A stretch of DNA of 64,000 bases from JBDIVL01 sp039794405 (GCA_039794405.1 JBDIVL010000020.1:1-64000); one strand, 5' to 3'; positions 26,442 to 34,741 are shown, counted from the stretch's first letter. Numbers and translations are program-made. The notes: generated by a model not told the origin, from the letters alone.

Positions 26442-26621
26442 GTAATGGTATTCCGTGTTTTCTGGATAAATTATCAGTGCGAGGTAGGGAGTCTAAAGAA
26501 AAAAGCAACAATAAAATTTATAATAGCAATTCAAAGCATGCCGTGAAATAACGATAATTTAATTGTATAAGAATTTTCATTTATTGGGTGCGGGCTGGCT
26601 AAATAACATGAGGATTAAACC

Positions 26622-27938
26622 ATGAGAAAGAACCATATTGTAATCAGTACCATAATATTACTGCTTGGAGTGATGGTAAACGTTGTTAGAGCGGAAACGA
26701 TTTTGCTCAACAAATTCAAAGTTACCTTCACAGATCGTGTGTACGATGAAGATTACGACCGTACCACCTTTATCTATACAGTTGCCGGCACCGACCAGCC
26801 GCCTGATCTCAGCCATTTTGACCTTGAAATTCCGGAGTGTGAAATACCGCTGGAGGTGGTTGGTTATAACCCGACCGAACCAGTGGAATTTGGAGTTGAT
26901 CCGACCACCGGGATCGACGGCATTAAATGGGATAAACCACTAAAGGTGTGGCAGACTCGTGAATATTCCATCACTTTTGCCGGAAACGTGCCGATGGGCA
27001 AAGTAAAAGCCGCTGTCAAAGGGGGGGTGGGGTACGAAACTGGGCTAATCAGCGGTCCTGGATGTATAAACCCCATTGAAGTTATAAAATCTTTCTCGGT
27101 TGATGATGACGGTGACACCTGGTACGATGCCAATCTGCCCATCGGTGAAGTGATTAAACCGGGTACGTTGATTACCTTCCGTTTCGAGATCATCAATCAC
27201 GGCGACAGCCCGCTTACCGATCTGACCCTTACCGATGACAGCTTCGATTTAAGTGCTTGCGAACTGCCGGAGTCTATCGATGCAGGCGAAAGTTATGTCT
27301 GCACCCTTGATCCGATTCCTGCGGTGGAGGGGCTGCATCTGAATACCGCTACCGCGACGGGGATTTACCTGGGTGAATTGCATACCGACACCGATGTTGT
27401 GTATTACTTCGGCGGTGAGGAATTGCTAAAAAACGGCAGCTTCGAGAACGACCTTGATAACAAAAAATTATTGGACAATTGGAGGGGAAGCCATCTCTCC
27501 AAAGATATGCGCGTACGCAACAGCCTTTCCAATGATGTGGCCTACGTTGGTGAATATGCGTTCCTGTTTAAAGGGGGGAAAAATGAAAACTCCAAATTGT
27601 TCCAAATACTCAAAAGGGAGGAGGACTTTGAGGAATTGGGGGCAGTCGACATGCTTACCCTTGTAGGCTTTGTCAAAGGCAAGGTTAAGGGAAAAGAGAT
27701 CACTATTCACGCTACCATCTATTATGAGAATTCAGCATTGGGCCAGAACGGGAGATCTCACCTGATTTTGCGTCCATTCAACGGTTACTATGGCGACTAC
27801 CTGTTTATGATGTCAGAAGAGCCGTTTGTTCTTCTGGGAGCTGTTCACAAGACCAAGGTGGAAGTCCGGTATACAGGTCAGGCGGGTGGTAAAGTCTATG
27901 TTGATGACTTACACCTGCTGCGCACCTCCGGCCCATAG
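26622..27938 (+). CDS. Secreted protein with DUF11-like and C-terminal carbohydrate-binding-like domains
   Basis: A 438-residue exported protein; residues 1-24 (MRKNHIVISTIILLLGVMVN and VVRA) form a signal peptide. The first ~120 residues are a beta-rich domain of unknown family. Residues about 140-250 resemble the DUF11-type 'conserved repeat' (PGTLITFRFEIINHGDSPLT, LTLTDDSF, SYVCTLDPIPA). From about residue 262 a module opening EELLKNGSFEND and ending GGKVYVDDLHLL looks like a carbohydrate-binding jelly roll. No cell-wall anchor is visible. The gene looks more GC-rich than its neighbours, and Ig-like debris and transposase remnants flank it, so recent transfer or gene shuffling is plausible. 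Confidence 0.7.
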   Translation: MRKNHIVISTIILLLGVMVNVVRAETILLNKFKVTFTDRVYDEDYDRTTFIYTVAGTDQPPDLSHFDLEIPECEIPLEVVGYNPTEPVEFGVDPTTGIDGIKWDKPLKVWQTREYSITFAGNVPMGKVKAAVKGGVGYETGLISGPGCINPIEVIKSFSVDDDGDTWYDANLPIGEVIKPGTLITFRFEIINHGDSPLTDLTLTDDSFDLSACELPESIDAGESYVCTLDPIPAVEGLHLNTATATGIYLGELHTDTDVVYYFGGEELLKNGSFENDLDNKKLLDNWRGSHLSKDMRVRNSLSNDVAYVGEYAFLFKGGKNENSKLFQILKREEDFEELGAVDMLTLVGFVKGKVKGKEITIHATIYYENSALGQNGRSHLILRPFNGYYGDYLFMMSEEPFVLLGAVHKTKVEVRYTGQAGGKVYVDDLHLLRTSGP

Positions 27939-28072
27939 GCCCCGGCTGGACTCATTCCGCTTCCATCGGAGCCGAACAGCTAGTCTGCTGCTCTAAATGC
28001 TATATGTGAGGGCACCGATATGAGATAGCCTTTGTTTTTCTGTTCGCACTTGGATAGAAAAAAATCAGTCAA

Positions 28073-28165
28073 GTAGGTTGGGTTGAGGCACGAAACCTAA
28101 AGAAAACATTCTGAGATGCTTCGAACATTGCCTGTTGGGTTTCGCTTCGCTCAACTCAACCTACC
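28073..28165. repeat. Large inverted intergenic repeat
   Basis: The left arm GTAGGTTGGGTTGAGGCACG and right arm GCTTCGCTCAACTCAACCTAC are imperfect complements, joined by about 45 nt. It ends where the IS1182-type remnant begins, and may have inserted there. Confidence 0.6.
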
Positions 28166-28510
28166 GTGCTGTCCAAAAAGTAATTTTAAACCTGCTCATC
28201 CCCGATAGCCACAGAAAGTTTATATCTTCCCTCAGCACCTTTGCTATCTTCAGTGATGCATATATCTTCTTCAAATACGCATATACCATACTTTTACCAT
28301 CATCCTGGGATGATAACTACCCATACCTCCACCCTTATATGTCTCTATTAATAGCTCTATATTTATTTGATCTAGTGTCCCATTGACCATTCTTACCAGG
28401 TGATTTCCTGGTATCATCTTTTCTAAACCCGGTAGCAATAACATTTGTTTGGTAAAATATACCGGTTGATTGTCCTTTTTATTCCAAATAGAACCAATCT
28501 TAACAGGCTT
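28161..28510 (-). pseudogene. IS1182-type transposase remnant
   Basis: The minus strand reads LLLPGLEKMIPGNHLVRMVN, then TLDQINIE, YKGGGMGSYHPRMMVKV and, after a frameshift, AYLKKIYASLKIAKVLREDI and FLWLSGM. This order (IPENHLVR, YHPRMLLKVLLYAY, RKIAxALREDI, FxWLxG) is the N-terminal region of IS1182-family transposases. The catalytic part is missing. A + strand ORF over this region is a shadow. Confidence 0.7.
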
Positions 28511-28748
28511 CCAAGGATTATCATTCCGAATGTGTTGCAGAATCCATGCTCTCTTTGAAAAGCATTAAAATTAAGGATTTTGAAATGAATTCAGAATGAC
28601 AATATGATGTTTTCATTCTTCTTGAACAACCAGTTAAAATACAAAATTTAATGAAGTTGAATAATATTATTTGTTTTTTTTACAATAATACGGTATCGTA
28701 ATACTATTTTAAAAGTAGAAAGGAAAACATTTATTCACTATTGAAAAT
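28511..28748. other. AT-rich intergenic region upstream of the ubiD-type gene
   Basis: No gene or clear promoter box is seen; only very AT-rich sequence. Confidence 0.35.
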
Positions 28749-30194
28749 ATGGCTTATCAAGATCTCTCGGATTTTATTAGAAAACTGGAAGAAGCAGGAC
28801 AGCTAAAACGGATTAAGACGGAAGTCTCGGCAGACCTGGAGATTACTGAGATTACTGACCGCATTTCCAAGGCATACGGACCAGCCCTCCTCTTTGAGAA
28901 GGTAAAGGGTTATTCAATCCCCATACTCATTAACGCCTTTGGCTCTTATGAACGCATGGCTATGGCGCTCGATGTAAAAAATGTAGATGAGATTGCAAAA
29001 GAGATAGAGAGTTTGGTTAAACCTGAGATACCGTCGTCCTTTATTGATAAGATCAAATTTATCCCGCAAATGTTGATGACGTTTTCAAAATTTCCCCCAA
29101 AAACCGTAAGACACGCGCCTTGCCAGGAGATGGTATTTGAAACAGAACCGTCACTTTCAAGGTTGCCTATCATGAAGTGTTGGCCGGGAGACGGTGGACG
29201 GTTTATTACCCTGCCTTTGGTCTTTACCCGGAATTTAAAGACGGGTAATAGAAATGTAGGTATGTATCGCATGCATGTATATGATGACCGTACAACGGGG
29301 ATGCATTGGCATGTTCATCACGATGGTGCCCGGCACTATCGTGATTACGAGCGGGAGAACAAGCGCATGCCTGTAGCCGTTGCACTGGGCTGTGATCCTG
29401 CCATTACTTATGCAGCTACAGCACCTGTTCCGCCTGAAGTGGATGAAATGGTCCTTGCCGGTTTTTTAAGGAAGAAAAACGTAGAAATGGTGCCATGCAA
29501 GACGGTTGAAATGGAAGTTCCTGCAAATGCTGAGATTATACTGGAGGGATATGTAGACCCCAAAGAGACCCGTATTGAAGGACCTTTCGGAGACCATACA
29601 GGCTATTACTCACTGGCCGATTACTATCCTGTATTTCACATCACCTGTATTACACAGCGCAGAGAACCAGTCTATCCTACTACAATTGTGGGTAAACCAC
29701 CTATGGAAGACTGCTATATGGGGAAGGCTACAGAACGGATGTTTCTGCCGCTTTTAAAATTAATGATCCCTGAAATTATCGATATGAATCTTCCTCTCTT
29801 TGGTGTGTTTCACAACTTTGCCTTTATATCTATCGATAAACGATATCCATTCCAGGCAAAGAAGGTCATGCATGGGATATGGGGTATGGGGCAAATGATG
29901 TTTACAAAGATTATTGTCGTAGTTGATAAGAACGTCAACGTGCAGAATGTGGATGAGGTCATGTGGCGGGTGGGAAATAATGTAGACCCGCGCAGGGATA
30001 TCACCTTTGTTGATGGTCCCCTCGATGCGCTTGAACATGCCTCAACCTTGCCGAAGATTGGTTCAAAAATGGGAATTGATGCTACAAAGAAATGGTCTGA
30101 GGAGGGTTTTGCGAGGGAATGGCCGGATGATATCAGAATGTCTCCGGAGATCGTTGATCTTGTAAACAAGAAGTGGAAATCGTATGGGATTTAG
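28749..30194 (+). CDS. UbiD-family decarboxylase
   Basis: UbiD-type enzymes are prenylated-FMN-dependent (de)carboxylases acting on aromatic or unsaturated acids. The 481-residue protein begins YQDLSDFIRKLEEAGQLKRI and has the family blocks GMYRMHVYDDRTTGMHWHVH, RIEGPFGDHTGYYSLADYYP, TTIVGKPPMEDCYMGKATER and LDALEHASTLPKIGSKMGID. Its position directly before a ubiE/menG-type methyltransferase suggests a role in quinone synthesis, either ubiD proper or the menaquinone (futalosine) pathway form; the sequence alone does not decide. An upstream ribosome-binding site is weak. Confidence 0.88.
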   Translation: MAYQDLSDFIRKLEEAGQLKRIKTEVSADLEITEITDRISKAYGPALLFEKVKGYSIPILINAFGSYERMAMALDVKNVDEIAKEIESLVKPEIPSSFIDKIKFIPQMLMTFSKFPPKTVRHAPCQEMVFETEPSLSRLPIMKCWPGDGGRFITLPLVFTRNLKTGNRNVGMYRMHVYDDRTTGMHWHVHHDGARHYRDYERENKRMPVAVALGCDPAITYAATAPVPPEVDEMVLAGFLRKKNVEMVPCKTVEMEVPANAEIILEGYVDPKETRIEGPFGDHTGYYSLADYYPVFHITCITQRREPVYPTTIVGKPPMEDCYMGKATERMFLPLLKLMIPEIIDMNLPLFGVFHNFAFISIDKRYPFQAKKVMHGIWGMGQMMFTKIIVVVDKNVNVQNVDEVMWRVGNNVDPRRDITFVDGPLDALEHASTLPKIGSKMGIDATKKWSEEGFAREWPDDIRMSPEIVDLVNKKWKSYGI

Positions 30195-30288
30195 CTGTAA
30201 GTTCCCGTCTTCTATCCAATATCCAGCAATCTCTGTGATGATTTATTAACGTAGGGTGGGCAATGTCCACCTTCCCATGTTATCTTAT

Positions 30289-31026
30289 ATGATTACACAA
30301 ACAGAATTATTAACAAAAAAAGGCGAGCATATCCAGCGAATGTTTGGCTCAATTGCCAGGGTATATGACCTTTTAAATACTGTTTTAAGTTTTAATTTTG
30401 ATAAGAGCTGGCGCAAATTCGCTGTAAAGGTTAGTAACGTTACGCCTGATGCGAAGATTTTAGATGTTTGTACAGGTACAGGCGACCTGGCCATTGCTTA
30501 TTCCAGGGTATTGAGGAAAGAAGGAAAGGTTATTGGAAGTGATTTCTGTCATGAGATGCTCAGGCTGGCGAACCATAAGCTCACGAAAAAGAAACTTTCA
30601 GGTAAAATAGAAATCCTGGAGGCAGACACCCTGCATTTACCTTTTCAGGATAACTATTTTCAGGTATGTGCCGTGGCCTTTGGGATAAGGAACGTATCGG
30701 ATTTAAGCTCTGGTATTACCGAGATGATGCGGATAACTGCACCTGGTGGACGTGTTGTAATCCTGGAGTTTTCTCAGCCGACAAATTTCATCTTTAAGGC
30801 GATTTATTATTTTTATTTTAAAAAAATACTTCCGTTCATTGGAAGGCTTATTTCACGCAGTAAATATAATGCCTATGCGTATCTCCCGTCTTCTGTATTA
30901 AACTTTCCCGACCGGTATGGGTTAAAAACTGTGATGGAATCCTGGGGACTTGAGGATGTGAGGATATATTCAAGGACGTTGGGAATTGTTACAGTACACG
31001 TTGGTAAAAAACCATATAACAAGTAA
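30289..31026 (+). CDS. UbiE/MenG-type demethylmenaquinone methyltransferase
   Basis: SAM-dependent C-methylation of the quinone ring in menaquinone synthesis. From the ATG at 30289 (MITQTELLTKKGEHIQRMFG) it has 245 residues. MFGSIARVYDLLNTVLSF, SWRK, DVCTGTGDLAIAYSR (motif I), FGIRNVSD and ILEFSQP are typical of UbiE. The open frame starts at a GTG at 30256, but that part is a common intergenic repeat (GTAGGGTGGGCAATGTCCACC-like), so a later start is preferred; the ATG at 30277 is possible. It follows the UbiD-type gene by about 95 bp on the same strand. Confidence 0.85.
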   Translation: MITQTELLTKKGEHIQRMFGSIARVYDLLNTVLSFNFDKSWRKFAVKVSNVTPDAKILDVCTGTGDLAIAYSRVLRKEGKVIGSDFCHEMLRLANHKLTKKKLSGKIEILEADTLHLPFQDNYFQVCAVAFGIRNVSDLSSGITEMMRITAPGGRVVILEFSQPTNFIFKAIYYFYFKKILPFIGRLISRSKYNAYAYLPSSVLNFPDRYGLKTVMESWGLEDVRIYSRTLGIVTVHVGKKPYNK

Positions 31027-31160
31027 GGCAATATCAAAATGGAAAGTGTCGGATAATAAATTATTTTCAGGGGCCCATTGTTCTAACGAGAGATGTTCCT
31101 GACAGGTTCGGAAGTGTGGGAACGGGTTTTAATATTTGTATTTTTCATGTATTTATGAGC

Positions 31161-31189
31161 TTGACTAACTTGAGAAGAATTAGTATAGT
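31161..31189 (+). promoter_or_regulatory. Sigma-70-type promoter upstream of tRNA-Gln
   Basis: TTGACT, a 17-nt spacer and TATAGT. The start site would lie near 31196, about 100 nt before the tRNA. Best sigma-70 match near this gene. Confidence 0.5.
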
Positions 31190-31298
31190 ATTTTCGTATT
31201 AAATATTTTCAAATTCTTTCCTATCATTGGCATTTCAACACTGTGTAATGGCGCTGAAAATAAGACTGCGTCAGAATGAAGCACAGCATATCCAATAC

Positions 31299-31372
31299 TG
31301 GGGAATAGTGTAACGGTAGCACAAATGACTCTGGATCATTTAGTCTAGGTTCGAATCCTAGTTCCCCAGCCA
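31299..31372 (+). tRNA. tRNA-Gln (anticodon CTG)
   Basis: Acceptor TGGGGAA pairs with TTCCCCA, the D-stem is GTGT/GCAC, the anticodon stem AATGA/TCATT holds the loop CTCTGGA with anticodon CTG, and the T-arm is CTAGG-TTCGAAT-CCTAG. CCA is encoded (31370-31372). It reads CAG codons. Its 3' half from the anticodon loop is duplicated at 33649-33698, which marks it as an integration site. Confidence 0.95.
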
Positions 31373-31376
31373 ATTA
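31328..31376 (+). repeat. Left copy of the tRNA-Gln 3'-half repeat (att-like)
   Basis: Runs from ACTCTGGATC in the anticodon loop through CCA to AATTA. It matches 33649-33698 over 49-50 bp with one A/G mismatch and one extra C in the right copy. Confidence 0.8.
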
Positions 31377-31464
31377 AATCAAGGGTTTTAGGCAGTTGAT
31401 ATGTTTCTGTTTTCCCTGACTGTTCCAGGTAATCTTCTATCAGACATTTATCATTTGACATAAT

Positions 31465-31848
31465 TTAACCTTGCCGTATTAATGTTTTGATTATCTCTTT
31501 TATAACTTCCTTCAATGACAAGATGTCTGAAGGTAACACATCATTGGTTACATGTTTGTGATATGGATAGGTTGCTATTTCTTTATGATGCTCTGCGTTA
31601 TCGTATCTGAAGATAAGTTCTTTGTCTCTATTTTGATAGTGATAAGAATAAGCCAATTTTTTCATTATCGGGATAGTAATAAAATATTCTTTAAACTGTA
31701 ATTCACTCTTGTTAGTAAAAATAATTTTTCCTCTCAGATATAATGCAACGTCTCCCCTGTTTTCTACTTGAAGATCGGCAAATAATTTACATGGCGCTTC
31801 ATGGATAATCTTTTCCAATTCACGCAAGTAATCTTTTATTGCTGACAT
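31465..31848 (-). CDS. TumE-like toxin (DUF6516 family)
   Basis: A 127-residue protein with YLRELEKIIHEAP at the start, GKIIFTNKSELQFKEYF in the middle and the segment LIFRYDNAEHHKEIATYPYH-KHV near the end. These are landmarks of the DUF6516/TumE family, the toxin half of the TumE-TumA pairs. The conserved Arg-Tyr-Asp and His-rich loop may form the active site (inference). It overlaps the upstream small gene by 13 bp, the standard antitoxin-first arrangement. Confidence 0.7.
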   Translation of the reverse strand: MSAIKDYLRELEKIIHEAPCKLFADLQVENRGDVALYLRGKIIFTNKSELQFKEYFITIPIMKKLAYSYHYQNRDKELIFRYDNAEHHKEIATYPYHKHVTNDVLPSDILSLKEVIKEIIKTLIRQG

Positions 31849-32135
31849 ATCTCAATATCTTCAATAGTTTTTATTTTTTCTGAAAGTTCGCTTCTTAGTT
31901 TATATTCAGCCCACCAATTGAAAGTATCATCACTTTCCTCTATCTCTCTATTTTTAAATTTTCGAATAAAGTCTGCAGAAGACATGTGGTATTTCTCTTC
32001 ATAATTTCTGATTATTGAATCAGATAAATCTAGTGCAAATTTTATTCTTCGTCTTTCTTCTTCAAGACCATTGGTCAGTAGTTTTTTGATAGTGTCTGTT
32101 TCCCCCGATGAGCTTTTAATGTTTAGTGTAGCCAT
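31836..32135 (-). CDS. TumA-like antitoxin
   Basis: A 99-residue mostly helical protein with a GGAGATT ribosome-binding site. It has a short N-terminal arm (MATLNIKSSSGETDTIKKLL), a Glu/Arg-rich helix (EEERRRIKFALDLSDSIIRN) and YHMSSADFIRKF. Size, helix content and a 13-bp overlap with the TumE-like gene make an antitoxin role likely, and the SSADFIRKF segment recalls TumA. It would neutralise the downstream toxin and autoregulate the pair. Confidence 0.6.
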   Translation of the reverse strand: MATLNIKSSSGETDTIKKLLTNGLEEERRRIKFALDLSDSIIRNYEEKYHMSSADFIRKFKNREIEESDDTFNWWAEYKLRSELSEKIKTIEDIEICQQ

Positions 32136-32222
32136 ACATAATCTCCTTCGTTTTATAAAACATATATATTTTGGTAAAAAATAACTATGAAATTACTTTA
32201 ATACAAATCTTTCCAGTGAAAC

Positions 32223-32450
32223 CTAGACATCCGAGGCATCAAGGTTTCCTTTTATTCCGGCATCCAAAAAGAGATTCATAATCTCAATCTGACTTAATTT
32301 AAGTAATCTGGCTGACTCCCGTAAGGTTGCTTTACCCTGTTTGTAAAGATTCCCTACGTAGGTTTCGAAACCTATCCTTATGAGCTTTCTCATTGCAGTT
32401 GATTCTTCAATCTTCTCCTCTTTCTCGACCAGTTCAATGGCAGCTATCAT
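32223..32450 (-). CDS. UPF0175-family small protein (antitoxin-like), probably 5'-frameshifted
   Basis: A 75-residue protein with VEKEEKIEESTAMRKLIRIG, YKQGKATLRESARLLKLSQI and MNLFLDAGIKGN, the helix pattern of UPF0175, a family found as an antitoxin/DNA-binding partner. The present ATG (32450) has no ribosome-binding site. An ATG at 32478 does (TTGGGGAAGCA), but a run of four A (ATGAAAATC) puts it out of frame. Removing one A restores MKSIRILKDMIAA. No toxin gene adjoins it. Confidence 0.55.
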   Translation of the reverse strand: MIAAIELVEKEEKIEESTAMRKLIRIGFETYVGNLYKQGKATLRESARLLKLSQIEIMNLFLDAGIKGNLDASDV

Positions 32451-32651
32451 ATCTTTGAGTATTCTAATAGATTTTCATTGCTTCCCCAATTTTCTAAAAT
32501 AACTCAGATAATATTATACTCTTCGTCACTTACGAATGATGATAAATAATCTGATTTCTCTTGGGCCTCTTCTATTGTTAGCTTATGTCTCTTCAGTAAG
32601 AAAACAATGAATACTGCCGGAGTTGTATAGGAAATATAAAAAAACACACTT

Positions 32652-32763
32652 GATAATATCCGGTATCTTGAAGAAGTAGGTCTTATAGAATTAAAGAAAT
32701 TAAAAGAGAGCAGAGAAAAATAACTCCACTGGAGAATTATGATAAAATTCTTCTTGGGATACC
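32652..32763 (+). pseudogene. Winged-helix regulator remnant
   Basis: The + strand reads DNIRYLEEVGLIELKKLK and, in another frame, TPLENYDKILLGI. This resembles the C-terminal half of ArsR/HVO_A0114-type winged-helix proteins. It is short and frameshifted; an overlapping minus-strand ORF (32504-32776) has no match and is judged spurious. Confidence 0.35.
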
Positions 32764-32772
32764 CGTTTAACA

Positions 32773-33015
32773 TCATGCAGGTAGTGTAGTAACTTCAACT
32801 AGGTTATGTCTCTTTCGTGCATCCTCTACAATTCTTTCTAATTTTTCTGCGATAGCATCTCCGATCCAATCTGCACCGCATTGAGAACATACCGTTGCAG
32901 GTACTTCTCGTACCACTACCACGCCAAACCCAAGGTCCACGGTAAATGTGGTTTTCCCTGCTTTTTTTGTACCTCCACAAAGAGGGCACGAAGCAGGGGA
33001 CTTATTCATTCTCAT
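32773..33015 (-). CDS. YgiT/MqsA-type zinc-finger antitoxin
   Basis: An 80-residue protein with AGGAGATTAAA before the ATG. Two CxxC pairs (CPLCGG and CSQCGA) bracket a VDLGFGVVVVREVPATV strand pair, which is the zinc-binding N-terminal fold of MqsA/YgiT antitoxins. The C-terminal half ends EDARKRHNLVEV, a helix; the helix-turn-helix of full-length MqsA is missing, as in short YgiT-type proteins. It overlaps the upstream DUF4258 gene by 4 bp (ATGA), which indicates coupled translation of a toxin-antitoxin pair. Confidence 0.8.
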   Translation of the reverse strand: MRMNKSPASCPLCGGTKKAGKTTFTVDLGFGVVVVREVPATVCSQCGADWIGDAIAEKLERIVEDARKRHNLVEVTTLPA

Positions 33016-33326
33016 TTTAATCTCCTCGTTTTATAATCTGATTCAAAATGTTCTAAATCAGGTTTATATGCTGTGATAACGAAACACCATCCAGTCAAAG
33101 AATCAAGTGCTGCTACTACATGGAAAGGTTGTTTTTTCACCCATCCTAAGAATAGCGCACTTGGGTACGGTTTATCATCAAGATAGTTTTCAATGATCTC
33201 TCCTTTAAGTAAAACCTCTTTGACGGTCTCCCTTGATATTCCTCTTTCCATCATCCGTTCAAGGGCATGTCTTTGCCATTCTATAGAACCTTTTTTAACT
33301 GCATTCTGTAATATATCCCGGTTCAT
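33012..33326 (-). CDS. DUF4258 protein (probable toxin)
   Basis: A 104-residue protein with EWQRHALERMMERGISRETV and EVLLKGEIIENYLDDKPYPS, followed by FHVVAALD and FVITAYKPD. This matches DUF4258, a family related to RelE/MqsR-like toxins, in which the His and Arg residues of the N-terminal helices are conserved. Gene order is toxin first, YgiT-type antitoxin second, as in mqsRA. An 11-bp direct repeat at 33479-33511 lies upstream and may be the operator. Toxic activity is inferred from family and pairing. Confidence 0.72.
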   Translation of the reverse strand: MNRDILQNAVKKGSIEWQRHALERMMERGISRETVKEVLLKGEIIENYLDDKPYPSALFLGWVKKQPFHVVAALDSLTGWCFVITAYKPDLEHFESDYKTRRLK

Positions 33327-33478
33327 TTACTCTATCAATAATAATGTTCTCTTTGCTTTTGAATAATAGACAGTTATTATAACAATTTCATCATTTCTCT
33401 TGAATGAAAACTTAATTTTAATTTATCAGTTATTGATTTACTAAATAAAAATTAATCTTTCGTATACTTTAGTTATAC

Positions 33479-33511
33479 TGTGACCGAATTGTGACCAAAA
33501 TGCGACCGAAC
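33479..33511. repeat. Three 11-bp direct repeats (iteron/operator-like)
   Basis: TGTGACCGAAT, TGTGACCAAAA and TGCGACCGAAC follow each other with an exact 11-bp period, that is on one face of the helix. The position, about 150 bp upstream of the DUF4258 gene and inside the island, suggests an operator or a recombination/replication site. Confidence 0.5.
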
Positions 33512-33648
33512 ACAACGGACTTAATCGGAATGAAACGGAACTGCAAGAATTAGATTTGTATCGTAACTTATTACATGCTAAGTTATTACAATCGCAACAG
33601 ACACAACGCCACGGAGTTATGAAAAAGTATAAAAATAGCCCAATTAGA

Positions 33649-33698
33649 ACTCTGGATCATTTAGTCTAGGTTCGAATCCTGGTTCCCCCAGCCAATTA
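33649..33698 (+). repeat. Right copy of the tRNA-Gln 3'-half repeat (att-like)
   Basis: ACTCTGGATC...CCAATTA repeats the tRNA 3' half with one mismatch and one inserted C. It lacks the 5' half, so it is not a tRNA gene. Confidence 0.8.
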
Positions 33699-33967
33699 CC
33701 TGCCTGGTTTGTCCCTGTTCCCACGCTCCGCATGGCTTTATTTTGTTGCTGCTAACTGATGAAAGTGGTGAAGATTATCTGTATCATATGAACCATTTTG
33801 TTTTTGTCGAACTGTCAGAAGAAGTGGTTTGATTGTTAAGTACTGCATGCTTGGATAAGCTATCTAATAAGCTGCTTTAGTAGCCGGTATTTGCCATCAG
33901 AGTTCTCACAAAGCTTAATGGCTCATTTTGTTATTATTTATATACACTTTGTATTTTATATAAATAC

Positions 33968-34741
33968 TTATAATCGCTTATTAGTATTGCTTATTCCCGG
34001 ACAACCTGATAATGTTTGGCCCTGCTTCGAGGCTGGTCTTAACATGCCTGACTGTCCTGCCCCGTCCATCGAAAATTGCTTGTTTCCCTTTGCCCTTTGC
34101 TCGCTTTCCAGACTCAGTTGAGTGATTTGCTGCATGATCTTATTTGACACGGTTGCCACATTGGGTCTGTGTTCAACATTACCCTCATAATACATTGCCG
34201 GGCCTATGGTCATACTGTACACTCCTCGAAGGCACCAATATCTAATGATGCGTTTCCCTGCAACGGTCGAGGCTATGGCATGGTTGCGTTTCCGGTCCAA
34301 ATAAATGCCAACCGGCACGACAGGTACACCTGTGAGCAGTGCCAGGCGCGCTGCACCGGTGCGTAGAGGATGAAAACCTCCTTCTTGCGGACTAACACTC
34401 CCCTCCGGAAATAAGGCAACTGAACAACCTGCATCAAGTAGCTGTCGTGCAGACTCGAACGCAGTCCGTCCTTTACCCGGTGGCACCGGCACTTGTCCTA
34501 ACCATCGCAAAAATGCACCCATCATGGGGATAAGGAACGGCTTGTCCGTAATGAGAATATTGACGGGATGAGGAAAGATTGATGCCAGATAGATGGGGTC
34601 TGAGCAACTAGGGTGGTTGGCGACAATTAGCTTAGGCCCCGGTGGGAGCGATGCCTTCCAAATGACATCCAGATTGAGCATCAATCGCGTATAAATACGA
34701 ATTATCATCCGGCTCATAGTATAGGTCAGCGCTTGTGGCAT
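33968..34741 (-). CDS. 1-acylglycerol-3-phosphate acyltransferase (PlsC-type)
   Basis: Transfers an acyl chain to lysophosphatidic acid or a related acceptor in membrane lipid synthesis. The 257-residue protein has the catalytic NHPSCSD (H-x4-D), PMMGAFLRWLGQVPV and the FPEGSVSP motif, followed by LLTGVPVVPVGIYLDRKR. The last ~50 residues after TVSNKIMQQITQL are Ser/Gly-rich and not family-like. The gene looks noticeably richer in G+C than its surroundings, so transfer is possible. The hydrophobic N-terminal segment fits peripheral membrane binding. Confidence 0.85.
   Translation of the reverse strand: MPQALTYTMSRMIIRIYTRLMLNLDVIWKASLPPGPKLIVANHPSCSDPIYLASIFPHPVNILITDKPFLIPMMGAFLRWLGQVPVPPGKGRTAFESARQLLDAGCSVALFPEGSVSPQEGGFHPLRTGAARLALLTGVPVVPVGIYLDRKRNHAIASTVAGKRIIRYWCLRGVYSMTIGPAMYYEGNVEHRPNVATVSNKIMQQITQLSLESEQRAKGNKQFSMDGAGQSGMLRPASKQGQTLSGCPGISNTNKRL

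Larger units (their letters stand above)
31377..33648. mobile_element. Small genomic island at tRNA-Gln carrying toxin-antitoxin-type genes
   Basis: About 2.3 kb between two copies of the tRNA 3' half. All intact genes are on the minus strand: a TumE-like/TumA-like pair, a UPF0175-like gene, and a DUF4258/YgiT-like pair. A + strand winged-helix remnant lies among them. There is no integrase or transposase, so it is either a remnant or an element moved in trans by a tyrosine recombinase. The boundary at the anticodon loop fits tyrosine-recombinase integration. Confidence 0.65.

Noticed and set aside
28135..28386. 83-codon + strand ORF
   Set aside because: It begins inside an inverted repeat and is antisense to the IS1182-type remnant.
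32504..32776. 90-codon minus-strand ORF in the island
   Set aside because: Hydrophobic, no ribosome-binding site, and antisense to a better-supported winged-helix remnant.
33479..33511. CRISPR-like repeats
   Set aside because: Units are 11 bp with no spacers; no cas genes in the window.
33640..33698. Second tRNA-Gln gene
   Set aside because: Only the anticodon loop to 3' end is present; the acceptor 5' strand and D-arm are missing, so it is an att-type partial copy.
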